DNA of 64,000 nucleotides, from the NCBI GenBank assembly GCA_051744345.1, contig JBNJCW010000002.1, positions 8,129 through 72,128 of the forward strand, read 5' to 3'. The notes under the pieces were generated by a model that saw nothing but the letters and a program-made list of their open reading frames with translations, had not been told where the DNA came from and searched no databases. A program made the position numbers and the translations under genes. Of this stretch, positions 1-9,316 are shown piece by piece (the first letter of the stretch is position 1; every line of letters begins with the position of its first letter). The stretch comes from Halolacustris sp051744345. GTDB taxonomy: Bacteria; Actinomycetota; Humimicrobiia; Humimicrobiales; Humimicrobiaceae.

Positions 1-709
1 TCTTGGGTACAAGCTCATTGTTTTCTGCCGCCAGCAGTTCCTTTTGAGAGCGTATTTCATCCATTAATTGATTTAATCCAATAAGTAGTTTTTGCCAGTG
101 GCTATTATTCCTGATACCTTCCGGACTTGAATCAAGCATATTTGCAAATAGGTTTATGCCGGCAGCGGTATTCATTAAGTCATGGAAAAAAATATGTTCA
201 AGCGCCTGCCTGCGTTTTTCATGGCTTATGTCAGTAATAGCAATAATGCTGAATAGCCGGCCTTTAATTTTAAGAGGGGTCGTTCGGATTAAGAGGTCCA
301 GTGCTTCGGTACTGTCCTTTTTCAGCACCCTGCATTCCTGTAGGCCAGCTTTATTGTTAAGTGCTGAAAGTATCGCATTAACCGCACCGCATTGCGAGCA
401 ATATTCGCTGGTGCCGCAGCCCCCGGGATTTTCACAGGCATAGACGCATCCCAGTGCTTCGCCAGGCCGCAAACCATATATGCTGTCATGATCCTTAAAC
501 CCCAGCAGCAGAGGAGCAGCTGAATTGAAGAATATGATTTGCCTATTATCATTTACTATAAAAATCATCTCTGAAACAGCATTATAGAGCTGGCCGAGGG
601 AACCATTATATTCTGCCAGGAGTTTCTTCTGGTATTCAATTGTCATCCTGTCGCTTCGGTGAGCTGGTGCATACTGACTGGCAAAATTTTCAGACTTCAA
701 TAAGGCCAC
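1..709 (-). CDS. PAS-domain sensor histidine kinase, C-terminal part outside window
   Basis: Reading the minus strand from a GTG at 709 (in-frame TTG at 700 and ATG at 646 are alternatives) gives an open frame that runs off the left edge. It contains a PAS-like segment (around VSEMIFIVNDNRQIIFFN) with a cysteine-rich insert (ENPGGCGTSEYCSQCGAV). A phospho-acceptor-like helix follows, with FFHDLMNTAAGI, where the His after FF is the likely phosphorylated residue. The ATP-binding domain would lie beyond the window. An in-frame stop sits three codons upstream of the GTG. Role as a cytoplasmic two-component sensor is by family resemblance; the signal is unknown. The cysteine-rich insert could bind a metal or sense redox, which is inference only. 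Confidence 0.75.
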   Translation of the reverse strand, partial: MALLKSENFASQYAPAHRSDRMTIEYQKKLLAEYNGSLGQLYNAVSEMIFIVNDNRQIIFFNSAAPLLLGFKDHDSIYGLRPGEALGCVYACENPGGCGTSEYCSQCGAVNAILSALNNKAGLQECRVLKKDSTEALDLLIRTTPLKIKGRLFSIIAITDISHEKRRQALEHIFFHDLMNTAAGINLFANMLDSSPEGIRNNSHWQKLLIGLNQLMDEIRSQKELLAAENNELVPK

Positions 710-921
710 CCCGCTTTAAAATATGCTACAGGTAACTATAGTATTAGTTTATATATCCCGTATTTTAAGTCAAGAAATTTAATATCCCTGTCCTTATGAC
801 CAGTTAAAACCCGTACTTTTTGAATCTGCAAACTATACATACTGCCGTTATACTCTTATCTGTTACCCCTTATAATCACCATATAAACATTTTAATTTAT
901 AAACATAAAGGATGATATCAA

Positions 922-1320
922 ATGGCTGAAATAAGTGAAATGATGCAGGTTGCAGATTTTAAAAAGGAAAAACATGTTCCCGTAATAGAAGTCCCGGGCT
1001 CGGTAAAAAAGGGAGAACAAGTAGAGGTGGCCATAAGCATAGGGAAGGAAATATCACACCCAAACACTACCCAGCACCATATAAGGTGGATATCCCTTTT
1101 CTTTTTACCGGATGGCGATAAGTACCCTATTCAGATTGGAGACCTGACATTTGATGCCCATGGCAGCTCTGCCCAGGGTGCTGATACCAGTCATGTATAT
1201 ACAGATCACAGGGGTGTTCTTGTATTTAAAACTGAAAAACCGGGAACCCTGCTGGCCTCCTCATACTGTAATATCCACGGCTTGTGGCAGAGCTCTGCCA
1301 GGCTGGATATCTCCGAATAA
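922..1320 (+). CDS. sor: Class II superoxide reductase (neelaredoxin type)
   Basis: A 132-residue protein that should reduce superoxide to hydrogen peroxide at a non-haem Fe(His)4Cys centre. The active-site signature EKHVP is at residues 16-20. Likely iron ligands are His18, His46 (in SHPNTTQHH), His52, Cys116 and His119 (in CNIHG). The N-terminal rubredoxin-like Cys4 domain of desulfoferrodoxin is absent, so this is the one-iron form. AAAGGATG about ten bases upstream of the ATG is a fair ribosome-binding site. It is followed by cupredoxin and peroxiredoxin genes on the same strand, consistent with an oxygen-defence cluster in an anaerobe. Confidence 0.93.
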   Translation: MAEISEMMQVADFKKEKHVPVIEVPGSVKKGEQVEVAISIGKEISHPNTTQHHIRWISLFFLPDGDKYPIQIGDLTFDAHGSSAQGADTSHVYTDHRGVLVFKTEKPGTLLASSYCNIHGLWQSSARLDISE

Positions 1321-1410
1321 CTTATAAGGGTTATGGAGGAACACATAACGGTCAAGTTAATTAATATGTTTTTATAAAAATATTGCAATGGAATTAAAAG
1401 AGGCAAGAAA

Positions 1411-1803
1411 ATGAAAATATTTAAACTAAACCTTTTAATAGTGCTGTCAGCATTATTTATCCTCATGCTGGCTTCTTGCCAAACCGATATATCCCCTGCT
1501 GAAACAGAAGCAGAACAGGAACCCGTTATTGCAGAAACTGGTGAAGCGCAGATAGAGATGAGAAATACAATGTTTAATCCAGATACATTAACCATTGAGC
1601 AGGGAACTACGGTTACCTGGACAAATGAAGACAACCTTATACATACAGTCACCAGCGGCACAAGGGACAATGAGACCGGCATTTTTGATAGTGGAGATAT
1701 TACTAGAGGCGAAACTTTCAGTTACACTTTCAATGAAATAGGGACATTTGAATACTTCTGCCGGCCGCATATAGGAATGAAAGGCACTATAGAGGTTGAG
1801 TAA
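1411..1803 (+). CDS. Cupredoxin-domain lipoprotein (plastocyanin/azurin-like)
   Basis: A 130-residue exported blue-copper protein. Residues 1-23 form a lipoprotein signal with lipobox LASC (Cys23). A short acidic linker precedes a cupredoxin fold. Type-1 copper ligands are visible as His78 (LIHTV), Cys117, His120 and Met123 (FCRPHIGMKG). It should act outside the membrane as an electron carrier or copper-handling protein; the partner is unknown. It lies 90 bp after the superoxide reductase gene and ends just before the next lipoprotein, so the three may be co-transcribed. Confidence 0.9.
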   Translation: MKIFKLNLLIVLSALFILMLASCQTDISPAETEAEQEPVIAETGEAQIEMRNTMFNPDTLTIEQGTTVTWTNEDNLIHTVTSGTRDNETGIFDSGDITRGETFSYTFNEIGTFEYFCRPHIGMKGTIEVE

Positions 1804-1834
1804 ACTGTTAACTGTAAGTATTAATTTTAGGAAT

Positions 1835-2428
1835 ATGATAAGAAAATTAATTGTAACCTTAGTTCTTATTGGAATCTTTGTTTTATCGGCAGGCTGTGCA
1901 CAAAATAATGGTGATTCTCCCAAATATTTGAGCCAGGCCGATCTTTTAATATACAGCTTAGATGAAAATGATGAAATGGATCAGTCCAGGCAATTTGAAA
2001 CTCAGCTGAAGGAATTTTATGAATTCAGCCAGGAGTTCTTTACCGTATGGACACAGTATATTGAAGAATCAGAATTTCTTTTGGAAAAATTCAATAATGA
2101 GAATACACCACGGGATGAGAAACTCGCCTATTCCCAAGATCTGCGTAAAAAATACGAAAAATTCAGCCATGACCTGATGCAAATTACACCACCCCCCGAG
2201 GCATCTAAAGCATACCAGTATGCTTTAGATGCTATAGCTAAAAGGATAATGTTTCTTGAAAAGTTCGAACAGGTAACAGACACAAATACATTGGCCGAGA
2301 TTGAAAATGAAGCTTATTTTACCGAATCACTGTTCTGGGAAGAAATAGATAAAATCTATGACTACTTTGACCAGATGGCAGAACAGCTGGGAATAGCAAA
2401 TGATTATAAGGGTTTGGATTGGATATAA
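1835..2428 (+). CDS. Hypothetical lipoprotein
   Basis: About 197 residues from the ATG at 1835, which has AGGA five bases upstream. An earlier in-frame start at 1796 overlaps the cupredoxin gene and would put 13 residues ahead of the signal, so I prefer 1835. Residues 1-21 are a lipoprotein signal with lipobox LSAGC. The mature part is highly charged and mostly helical by composition (EFYEFSQEFFTVWTQYIEESE), likely a helical bundle. I do not recognise a family. Its place between a cupredoxin and a peroxiredoxin suggests an envelope role in redox or metal stress, but that is weak inference. Confidence 0.75.
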   Translation: MIRKLIVTLVLIGIFVLSAGCAQNNGDSPKYLSQADLLIYSLDENDEMDQSRQFETQLKEFYEFSQEFFTVWTQYIEESEFLLEKFNNENTPRDEKLAYSQDLRKKYEKFSHDLMQITPPPEASKAYQYALDAIAKRIMFLEKFEQVTDTNTLAEIENEAYFTESLFWEEIDKIYDYFDQMAEQLGIANDYKGLDWI

Positions 2429-2482
2429 AATACCCTTATTGCAGAAAAAAATTTTTGGAAATAAAAACAGAGAGGTATCCAT

Positions 2483-2923
2483 ATGTTAGAGGAGAAAACC
2501 AAAGCTCCCGGCTTTAATTTAGTCGACCAGGATAATAATTCTCATAAGCTGCTTGATTATAAAGGAAAGTGGGTATTAATCTATTTTTATCCAAAAGATA
2601 ACAGCCCTGGCTGTACTACTGAAGCAAAGAACTTTAAGGATAATATCAATAAATTTAAGGCAATCAATACAGAAGTTATAGGAATAAGCCCGGACTCACC
2701 GGAAAGCCATAAAGAGTTTTCAGATAAATATGGTATCCCTATAACCCTGCTCTCAGACCCGAAAAAAGAGGTAATAAGGAAATATCATGCCAAAGGATTG
2801 GTTACCAAGAGAATTTCCTACCTCATTAATCCCGAGGGAATAATAAAGAAGGCTTATCCTTCAGTAAACCCCGCAAAACATGCAGAAGAAATTTTAAATG
2901 ATCTGGAGGCATTAAGGGATTAG
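2483..2923 (+). CDS. bcp: Peroxiredoxin, BCP/PrxQ type
   Basis: A 146-residue thiol peroxidase of the bacterioferritin-comigratory-protein family, full length for the family. The peroxidatic cysteine is Cys44 in YPKDNSPGCTTEA. The usual Thr of the P-x3-T-x2-C motif is Ser41 here. It is the only cysteine in the protein, so it must work as a 1-Cys enzyme recycled by an external thiol rather than through the second helix cysteine seen in E. coli BCP. It should reduce hydrogen peroxide and organic peroxides in the cytoplasm and would remove the peroxide made by the superoxide reductase encoded upstream. Confidence 0.93.
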   Translation: MLEEKTKAPGFNLVDQDNNSHKLLDYKGKWVLIYFYPKDNSPGCTTEAKNFKDNINKFKAINTEVIGISPDSPESHKEFSDKYGIPITLLSDPKKEVIRKYHAKGLVTKRISYLINPEGIIKKAYPSVNPAKHAEEILNDLEALRD

Positions 2924-2983
2924 TTAAATTAATATAGCTGGATTTTATTAACCGATAAATAGAAACATCGTTAGGAGGAAGAA

Positions 2984-3532
2984 ATGAGAAAATATAGTAT
3001 TTTACTTAGCTTTACTGCTTTGCTCGTTATACTTACGCTGGCAGGATGCACGACACCTCAGGCAGAGCCGGCTGAAACAGCAGGCCAGCCTGGCTCAGAA
3101 ACAGACATATCTGATCTTGATACCCTTCCTGTAGGCCAGGAAATAACCACAGGTGATATAGTATGGGAAATAAGGGAAGTGGAAGACCTGGGAAATCAGC
3201 TCACTTATGAAGGTATCACGGGATCTCTTGAGGCTGAGGAAGGCAAGTTTATAGCAATTACTTTTTATATACATAATACTGGTGATGATGGTAAAGTAAT
3301 ATTTGACCTTACAGCAATAGATGATAAGGGAAGAAGCTATTCCATATGCCTGGCTGCCTTCGCATACTTCAGCCCGGAAGAGGCTTGTGTTCTCCAGGAA
3401 ATTATACCAGGAGTAGAAAACACTTACTCTGCAACATTCGATGTGGCAACAGATGTTAACCGTCTTGTTTTACAGGTAACGGACCTGGAGATACCACCCC
3501 AGGAAGTTGCCTATATAGACCTGGACATATAA
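2984..3532 (+). CDS. DUF4352-type lipoprotein
   Basis: A 182-residue exported protein. Residues 1-22 are a lipoprotein signal with lipobox LAGC, then an acidic Pro/Glu-rich linker. From about residue 48 there is an immunoglobulin-like beta domain of the DUF4352 type (VGQEITTGDIVWEIREVE, then EGKFIAITFYIHNTGDD and a final NRLVLQVTDLE strand). Domains of this family are extracellular and mostly uncharacterised. A strong ribosome-binding site (TTAGGAGGAAGAA) precedes the ATG. It is separated from the BCP gene by 60 bp. Confidence 0.8.
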   Translation: MRKYSILLSFTALLVILTLAGCTTPQAEPAETAGQPGSETDISDLDTLPVGQEITTGDIVWEIREVEDLGNQLTYEGITGSLEAEEGKFIAITFYIHNTGDDGKVIFDLTAIDDKGRSYSICLAAFAYFSPEEACVLQEIIPGVENTYSATFDVATDVNRLVLQVTDLEIPPQEVAYIDLDI

Positions 3533-3888
3533 AAAAGCTGAACTGTTGATGGCACTTTATTTAACCCATTAAAAAGCAGCAGCCAAGCTTTTACCCGGGT
3601 TTTATAAATCAGTTGCCAGGCCTGTATATATTTTATTTCCAATATTATATGTCGGTGGTTCTGGAATATATGTTTGCAGTTTCAGGCCTGGCAGCGGTTA
3701 ACCCACCAATGCAATATGGACCTAATTAGGAAAAATGCTTCCTAAAATACAGTGGTAATTGAAAACTGCATAATAAATTTATAACCTGAATTCCTGCTCC
3801 AATTAAGATAATTTTTAATTTTCTGTAAAATTATAGAAAATATGGTAATCTTTTTCTCCCAAATCCCTGATTATCTTGCGCCCAACTG
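3533..3888. repeat. Intergenic stretch with an 11-bp inverted repeat
   Basis: No gene is visible. TGCCAGGCCTG at 3614-3624 and its exact reverse complement CAGGCCTGGCA at 3683-3693 are 58 bp apart, and each core CAGGCCTG is itself palindromic. The pair lies between two converging lipoprotein genes. It could be a long-loop structure, or a dyad bound by a dimeric protein. No T-run follows, so it does not look like a simple terminator. Confidence 0.4.
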
Positions 3889-5049
3889 CTAAGGTAAACT
3901 GTATTCTACTAATTCCATTGTACCTGTAATTTCTTCTAAGAGCCCCTTTACTGCCTCGGTTCCTTCTATAATATGGTTTGAAGTGGATTTAACGCTTCCA
4001 ACTCCTTCAGCAAGCCATGCGCTGGAGGTCATGCTATGGGTATAAAGCGGCATGGTTATTCCATGTGTTTTGAGGACATAATCTGATTCCAAGACAGTAT
4101 CCATCCTTATCGCTTTAAATGTTCCAGCGGACACAGTCACTTCTTCTTCGCTTACAGCATTATAATTTACAATGACTGTATAGTCTAGCTGGCCGTCATA
4201 CTCTTCTACAGCCAGCTCTCCTGAATATGTCTGGGTCCAGGTATCCCCTACTGATATTGAGCTGGGTATGGTTACGCCGGCTACATCTGAGCTTCCGGTA
4301 ATAGTTACACCATTCCCAATAACGTTAAGGGCATCACCGCCCGGATGACTCAGGTCGACGAGGCCTTCAGCCAGGCATATCCATTCATGCCTCTGGGTAG
4401 AGCCAGGCATATCCCAAGTAACCGTAAAACCTTCCTCACCAACCTCAGTAATCGTGCTTGTCATGGTCCCTGCATCAGTTGCATATGTATGTGAGACCCC
4501 CTCCGCTACAGGATAATAGGGATTGCCGCATAAATCGCTTGCTGCTGCATCCCATTCTGAAGACTGTGAGCCATTATCTTTCTGATCCCCATCAAGGCCG
4601 ATATCTTCACCGTTTTCCTTTCTTTCGTCCATACCGGGACCGACAGGGGGCAAATCTGCGTAAGACTCTGTATTTACGGTATTGCTCTGGCTGCTTTCAA
4701 TATCACCATCATAAACCGCAGTTACATAAAAAGCATAATTATTGTCCCCTATATTATACTTATAATTTGTGTCAGCAGTCCTGCCGATTTCTTCCCCGTT
4801 CATATACACCACATATTGAATAACTGCATATTCGCTCTCTGGTGCCTCCCAGGCTAAATTAATTTCCTTCTCTGCATTGCTTCCGGAAATTCCTGTAATC
4901 TGTAGATTATGTGGCGGCGGGTAAAATCCTGCATCCTGTCCATCTGCCCGGCTGCAGGAAACAACCGCCAGGATAAGGCCTAACATAAGCATCAGGATAA
5001 CTGCTTTACTAAAATTACTTTTTTGAAATATCATAGCCGCTTTACTCAT
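3889..5049 (-). CDS. Lipoprotein with fibronectin-III-like domain and a DUF3108-like C-terminal domain
   Basis: A 386-residue exported protein. The N-terminal 32 residues are a lipoprotein signal ending in VVSC. A fibronectin-III-like domain follows (INLAWEAPES ... YVVYMNGEEIGRTADTNY ... YAFYVTAVYDGD), then an acidic low-complexity linker. The C-terminal 200 residues form a beta-rich domain typical of DUF3108/TapB-like lipoproteins (GDTWTQTYSG, VSAGTFKAIRMDT, WLAEGVGSVKS). Function is unknown; such proteins sit on the outer face of the membrane. It converges with the upstream lipoprotein gene and stands alone. Confidence 0.78.
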   Translation of the reverse strand: MSKAAMIFQKSNFSKAVILMLMLGLILAVVSCSRADGQDAGFYPPPHNLQITGISGSNAEKEINLAWEAPESEYAVIQYVVYMNGEEIGRTADTNYKYNIGDNNYAFYVTAVYDGDIESSQSNTVNTESYADLPPVGPGMDERKENGEDIGLDGDQKDNGSQSSEWDAAASDLCGNPYYPVAEGVSHTYATDAGTMTSTITEVGEEGFTVTWDMPGSTQRHEWICLAEGLVDLSHPGGDALNVIGNGVTITGSSDVAGVTIPSSISVGDTWTQTYSGELAVEEYDGQLDYTVIVNYNAVSEEEVTVSAGTFKAIRMDTVLESDYVLKTHGITMPLYTHSMTSSAWLAEGVGSVKSTSNHIIEGTEAVKGLLEEITGTMELVEYSLP

Positions 5050-5267
5050 TTTTTTAGCTGCTCCTTTTTTATACCAGACTGATTAAGAAATTATAAGATG
5101 GCCGGCTAACCGATTAAAAACCCGATTATGTGTATGCCTTCATATGCAGACAATAAAACCCAGGTTTTCCCAGACCACGACATTTAAAAAATATCAGATG
5201 AATTATAACTAATAACAAAAATTATTCAAATTTGGATATGTCTTTACCTGTATTAATAATGACATTC

Positions 5268-5915
5268 CTATAATAATTTAAAAGATATATATCTGGTATC
5301 ATCAGCATATATCACCTTCAGCCCAGTTTTCTTTGCTATAATTTCCATGGTCTTCGGGGTATAAAAAGATATATGGCTCATATCTCTTATATAGTACCAA
5401 TCCAGAAATTCTTCACTGTTTATTGGGTGAAATAGAGTCATAATTGATAATAAGCCATCTTTTTTTAAGCAGTCTTTAAATATTTTAAAATAGATCAACG
5501 GATTTTTTAGGTGCTCTGCAACTTCTGTAGAGGTTATCAAATTATATTTCTTACCCGCATATACCTTTAACGGAGAATAAAAAAGGTCATAAATATCCAT
5601 CTTAAAACCGTAATCTTTTTCCAGAATCATGGCTAGAACCGGAGATGGGCCGCTTCCAAAATCAAGCCCATATTTTCCGCAGCAATATTTTAAAACAGCT
5701 GAATGAAGAAATTTTTTAAAATAATCCACATATTTTGGATCGTTTATAGAATTATTATGGTTTTCATAAATCTCTAATTCCTTTTCTGCGGACAGGATAA
5801 ACTGTTCATCTTTAAAAATATACTCACATGCCTGACAGCAGTGGTATATGAATCCAAAATGTTTACTATAGATTTCAAATGTTTTTTGTCCGCAAATTTT
5901 ACAGTATCTGCTCAT
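5268..5915 (-). CDS. SAM-dependent methyltransferase with N-terminal zinc ribbon
   Basis: A 215-residue protein. An N-terminal four-cysteine zinc ribbon (CKICG ... CCQACEY) precedes a class I methyltransferase domain. Motif I is LDFGSGPSP near residue 79, and the later LITSTEVAEHLKNP segment fits the Methyltransf_23 family. Proteins of this layout often methylate sugars or other small molecules, but the substrate cannot be told here. It has no operon partner and low GC like the accessory region that follows. Confidence 0.85.
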   Translation of the reverse strand: MSRYCKICGQKTFEIYSKHFGFIYHCCQACEYIFKDEQFILSAEKELEIYENHNNSINDPKYVDYFKKFLHSAVLKYCCGKYGLDFGSGPSPVLAMILEKDYGFKMDIYDLFYSPLKVYAGKKYNLITSTEVAEHLKNPLIYFKIFKDCLKKDGLLSIMTLFHPINSEEFLDWYYIRDMSHISFYTPKTMEIIAKKTGLKVIYADDTRYISFKLL

Positions 5916-6354
5916 ATCATCTTAGAACACAAATGTTAAATTTTTTTAAATATTTTTATGAGAACTAACAGTCTACCATAATTCTAACAGTAATAAATTT
6001 ATTTAGCCTTTCAAATTTTTTTTAAAAGTCGTTATTTTAAAAACTTCCGAGGATAATTATTTTAATTACCCCATGGATGCATGATCGGCAATGATACCTT
6101 TTTTATGCCATTTATAAAAAAATCTTTACGTCCTTTATGTTTGAAATGAAGTGTTTACATAGCTCTTTCTCTCCTCAGTTCTTACAATCTTACATTTTTT
6201 GTCTAAAGCTTAAAGATTGTCAGATTTTTTAAAATAGCTCAACAATCAACAAGGTGTCCGGATGTGGCCGAAATATGCAGGAAAGGCTGCTGGGCTCCGT
6301 TGACACTTTAGGATTAATGTCTGAATGATGTTTTCTGGAAATTTACTGAAAATT
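5916..6354. other. AT-rich gap with a single IS21-end-like repeat
   Basis: No gene is supported in this 440-bp stretch. At 6254-6275 there is one unit beginning GTGTCCGGAT and followed by GTGGCCGAAATA. The same decamer recurs three times with a 22-bp period at 19769-19834. Such repeats are typical of the ends of IS21-family elements, so this is most likely the scar of a lost insertion. Confidence 0.45.
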
Positions 6355-7482
6355 CTATGTCAGATAATCTAGATAATTATCTCCGTTTATCACATGGAAT
6401 TCCGAACGAGGATAGGTATTAATAAAATCCCTGGGAACTTTTACTCCCTTTTTTGAATACTTGCATTCAAAGGCAAACAGCTTTCCTTCCCGTTCCTCTA
6501 TAAGGTCTATTTCTTTCTTATCATAGGTTCGCCAAAAATAATTATTAGATGATAACTTTTTGTATCTTTGGTATTTAACCCTTTCAGAAATACAATAGTT
6601 TTCCCAGAGTCTTCCGACATCGTCCCTGAGATTAAGACGGTTATAGTTAGAAATCAAAGAATTAAGTATTCCGTTATCCCAGAAATAATACCTTGGGCTT
6701 TTGGTATATTCTTTTCTTAAATTTCTACTGAAACCATGGTGGGAAAACACCACATAACTTTTTTCCAGCAACTCCAGGTATCTCATAACAGTTCTTTTGT
6801 TTACATTCAGGTTTGATGCCAGCTCTGAATAAGAAACATCCTGTCCTATCTGGAAAGCTATAAGCCGGAGAAGATTGAATATAAAAATACTGTCTTTAAG
6901 ATTATCAAGTTCTAGAATATCTTTTAAAAGATATCCATCACGTATTGATTCTAATTCTGCCTTCTTCTGGTCCAAGGTTTCAGCTAAATATACCTGTGGA
7001 TAAAAACCATAAATAAGCTGTTCTTCCAACATTTCTTTTTGCCTTATGTAGTCCTCTATTCCTACCTCCAGCAATGCCAGAGGGTACAGGTAATAATACC
7101 GGCTTCGTCCCACCAGTGGTTCACCTACTTTATTTCTTAGGTCAAGACTGGAGGATCCGGTGATAAAAACTGAAACATTCTGAATTGTGTCTACTATTAA
7201 TTTAAGGTTTGATCCAATATTGGGAATTTTCTGTGCTTCGTCTACAAAAAGATACTTATTAACCCCTATGAATCTCTTCAGTACTCCAGTTCGCTGGCTT
7301 GACAATGCTTCAGCTGCATCAAGGTTTTCACCATTAACCATAATTATTTCGCTGCTACCTATTTTTCCTTTAATCAAGTTCATTAGAACCGTTTTTCCAG
7401 CTCTTCGGGGTCCAAAAACACCTACTACCCTGGAAGGCTTTAGGTCTTTTACCACCTGATTTGTAATATATCTGGATATCAT
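6355..7482 (-). CDS. AAA_14 ATPase with DUF4143 domain
   Basis: A 375-residue ATPase. Walker A is GPRRAGKT near residue 24 and Walker B is LFVDEAQKIP near residue 78. An arginine-containing sensor segment follows (VFITGSSSLDLR), then a winged-helix region (SYSELASNLNVNKRTVMRYLELLEKSYVV). The C-terminal DUF4143 nuclease-like domain carries KEIDLIEEREGKLFAFECKY, whose D...E-x-K pattern resembles PD-(D/E)XK folds. The family is common in accessory genomes and its role is not settled. A truncated relative lies at 12696-13214. Confidence 0.9.
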   Translation of the reverse strand: MISRYITNQVVKDLKPSRVVGVFGPRRAGKTVLMNLIKGKIGSSEIIMVNGENLDAAEALSSQRTGVLKRFIGVNKYLFVDEAQKIPNIGSNLKLIVDTIQNVSVFITGSSSLDLRNKVGEPLVGRSRYYYLYPLALLEVGIEDYIRQKEMLEEQLIYGFYPQVYLAETLDQKKAELESIRDGYLLKDILELDNLKDSIFIFNLLRLIAFQIGQDVSYSELASNLNVNKRTVMRYLELLEKSYVVFSHHGFSRNLRKEYTKSPRYYFWDNGILNSLISNYNRLNLRDDVGRLWENYCISERVKYQRYKKLSSNNYFWRTYDKKEIDLIEEREGKLFAFECKYSKKGVKVPRDFINTYPRSEFHVINGDNYLDYLT

Positions 7483-7658
7483 AGTGCCTGTATTTTAGCA
7501 AATTCAGACATTCGAGTCAATCTAACAATAAGCTGATAAGCATGAAGTTCCTAGTTGAAGCTACTCGAATAAGATATGTCATTGTAAATCCATTGCGTGT
7601 TAGAGCATTATGCTGTTAGGAAACTGGTTGTCTCACTATAGTTATTTAGCCAATAATT

Positions 7659-7700
7659 TGGCTTCCCCAGGTTGTGAAATTTCGGGCTAATTTTTAAATA
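7659..7700 (+). repeat. tRNA-3'-end-like repeat, copy a (degenerate)
   Basis: TGGCTTCCC, 13 nt, then TTCGGGC. It matches the family consensus TGGCTCCCC-N13-TTCGAAC in the same direction as all other copies but with several changes. It lies between the AAA_14 ATPase gene and the iron-sulfur protein gene. Confidence 0.55.
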
Positions 7701-7759
7701 GTTTAATCAGTTTAAAAAAATACTTTACGTAAAACCAAATTTCAAATAGTCTAATAACT

Positions 7760-8494
7760 ATGGCAATAGATATAACAGAATTAGAAGGAATTTTAAATTC
7801 AAGATTTCAAGATATTGAAGAAAGCTTTGTATTAGGATATGCAAACATGAAGAACCTTCTTAGCGGTGACCTCAAAAAATATGAATATTGTATAGTGCTG
7901 GGTAAAAAGCTTGATGATAAAGTAATAGATACAATAGAAAATGGCCCAACACCCCGGTATTATGAACTTTATAATAGAGTAAATATAGAGTTGTATCAAA
8001 TCGGCTTAGAGCTATCAGGTTATCTTGATTCAAGAAAAATATCTAACAAACTTATTAAACCTACTGGTATTAGTAAGGATGTTAAGAATTATAACCCAGA
8101 AACACTTACCTATTATTTTTCCCATAAAATGGCTGCAACCAGGGCAGGCCTTGGCTGGATCGGAAAAACTGATTTGATGGTCACAGAGAAATTCGGGCCA
8201 AGAGTTAGGTTTGTTTCAGTTCTTCTTGAAGAATGTATTCAAAAAAATGGAATTCCTATTGAAAAGTTAGTTATACCTGTAACAGAAAGCAGATGCGGGA
8301 ACTGTAATATCTGTATTGAACTGTGCCCGGCTGGAGCTGGGAGTGGCAAAGAATGGGATATAAATAAAGATAGAGATGCTTTTTTCGATGCCTTTTCATG
8401 CATGGAGAAATGCAAGAAACTTTCACTAAAGAACCTGGGGAAAAATGAGACTATCTGTGGAATATGTGTAAAAACTTGTCCTGTGGGAAAATAA
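7760..8494 (+). CDS. Iron-sulfur protein, QueG-like with double [4Fe-4S] domain
   Basis: A 244-residue protein with eight conserved cysteines in two ferredoxin-like clusters near the C-terminus (CGNCNICIELCPAG and CGICVKTCPVGK). The central part (MAATRAGLGWIGKTDLMVT, GPRVRFVSVLLE) resembles the region before the clusters in epoxyqueuosine reductase QueG. It is much shorter than QueG (about 370 residues) and lacks the C-terminal HEAT-like part. It is probably a cobalamin- or electron-transfer-related relative and not QueG itself. No clear Shine-Dalgarno sequence precedes the ATG. The gene lies between two copies of the dispersed repeat (7659 and 8497). Confidence 0.82.
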   Translation: MAIDITELEGILNSRFQDIEESFVLGYANMKNLLSGDLKKYEYCIVLGKKLDDKVIDTIENGPTPRYYELYNRVNIELYQIGLELSGYLDSRKISNKLIKPTGISKDVKNYNPETLTYYFSHKMAATRAGLGWIGKTDLMVTEKFGPRVRFVSVLLEECIQKNGIPIEKLVIPVTESRCGNCNICIELCPAGAGSGKEWDINKDRDAFFDAFSCMEKCKKLSLKNLGKNETICGICVKTCPVGK

Positions 8495-8496
8495 TC

Positions 8497-8540
8497 TGGC
8501 TCCCTTATGTTTGATATCCCGAACCAATTTTTTTAAAAGA
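8497..8540 (+). repeat. tRNA-3'-end-like repeat, copy b
   Basis: TGGCTCCC, about 13 nt, then CCCGAACCAATTTTTTT, starting three bases after the stop codon of the iron-sulfur protein gene. It has the same direction as the other copies and one C fewer in the CCCC run. Confidence 0.6.
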
Positions 8541-8713
8541 ATTGATTACTATCTATGGATTAAGACTACAAATCTAGGTGGATAATATGAAATCATGGAA
8601 TATTCAATTAGTCTTTTGAGTGTAAATGGCTGTTCATACAATTTATTCTATTTTGGTAAACTTACTCCATGAAGATTGTGTGATTTCTAAAACCATAAGA
8701 TAAATGTGAAAAA

Positions 8714-9292
8714 TCAATACCATTCAGTATACCATTGGCTCATTTGATTGATTTCTTTGGTCTGTGTCCTGATAATATCTTTGGCCAGCTTTTTCATTTC
8801 TTCATGCTCTGTTCTATTTAGAAGCATAGAAGCCATCATTATTGCCGTTTGATGATGGGGAATCATCTGCTCAATGAATTCCCTGTCAAATAGTTCTGCA
8901 TTTTCAAGTGATTTAAGGTCAGTCATGTCTCCCATAATTCCCATACCTTCTATTGCAGATTCTGGAACTTCGGTACCATACCAAGATTTGTACCATGAAC
9001 GCATATCCTCAATCTCTCGTGATTGATTATCTCTTATGTTCTCTGATAACTGTTTTAGTTCTTCATGCTCTGCTTTGGTAAGAGCCAGTTCTGCCATATG
9101 CACTGCATCCTCGTGATGAGGAATCATCTCCTCAATAAAATGGCGGTCAATGTCACTCATTATCCCTTGATTGAATCTACAAACTGGCCCTTGGCTAAAA
9201 CCGCCTGTAATTAAACCTAAAGACATAATACCTATCAAACCTACAGCAATAAGCATCAAAGATATTACTAATAGTCCTTTATATTTTTTCAT
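8714..9292 (-). CDS. DUF305 protein with two repeats, membrane-anchored
   Basis: A 192-residue protein with an N-terminal membrane anchor (GLLVISLMLIAVGLIGIMSL) and two DUF305 repeats. Each repeat has the signature E-x-MIPHH (EEMIPHHEDAVHMAE near residue 55, EQMIPHHQTAIMMAS near residue 141). The paired histidines and methionines are typical of copper-binding DUF305 proteins such as CopM, so an extracytoplasmic metal-binding role is likely. It follows a SHOCT gene by 24 bp on the same strand, forming a two-gene operon. Confidence 0.9.
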   Translation of the reverse strand: MKKYKGLLVISLMLIAVGLIGIMSLGLITGGFSQGPVCRFNQGIMSDIDRHFIEEMIPHHEDAVHMAELALTKAEHEELKQLSENIRDNQSREIEDMRSWYKSWYGTEVPESAIEGMGIMGDMTDLKSLENAELFDREFIEQMIPHHQTAIMMASMLLNRTEHEEMKKLAKDIIRTQTKEINQMSQWYTEWY

Positions 9293-9316
9293 TTTTTTAT
9301 AGTACCTTCCAAATTA

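Noticed and set aside
322..552. 76-codon minus-strand frame
   Set aside because: It is a shadow of the PAS kinase frame, which is open from 709 to the window edge and carries the sensible protein.
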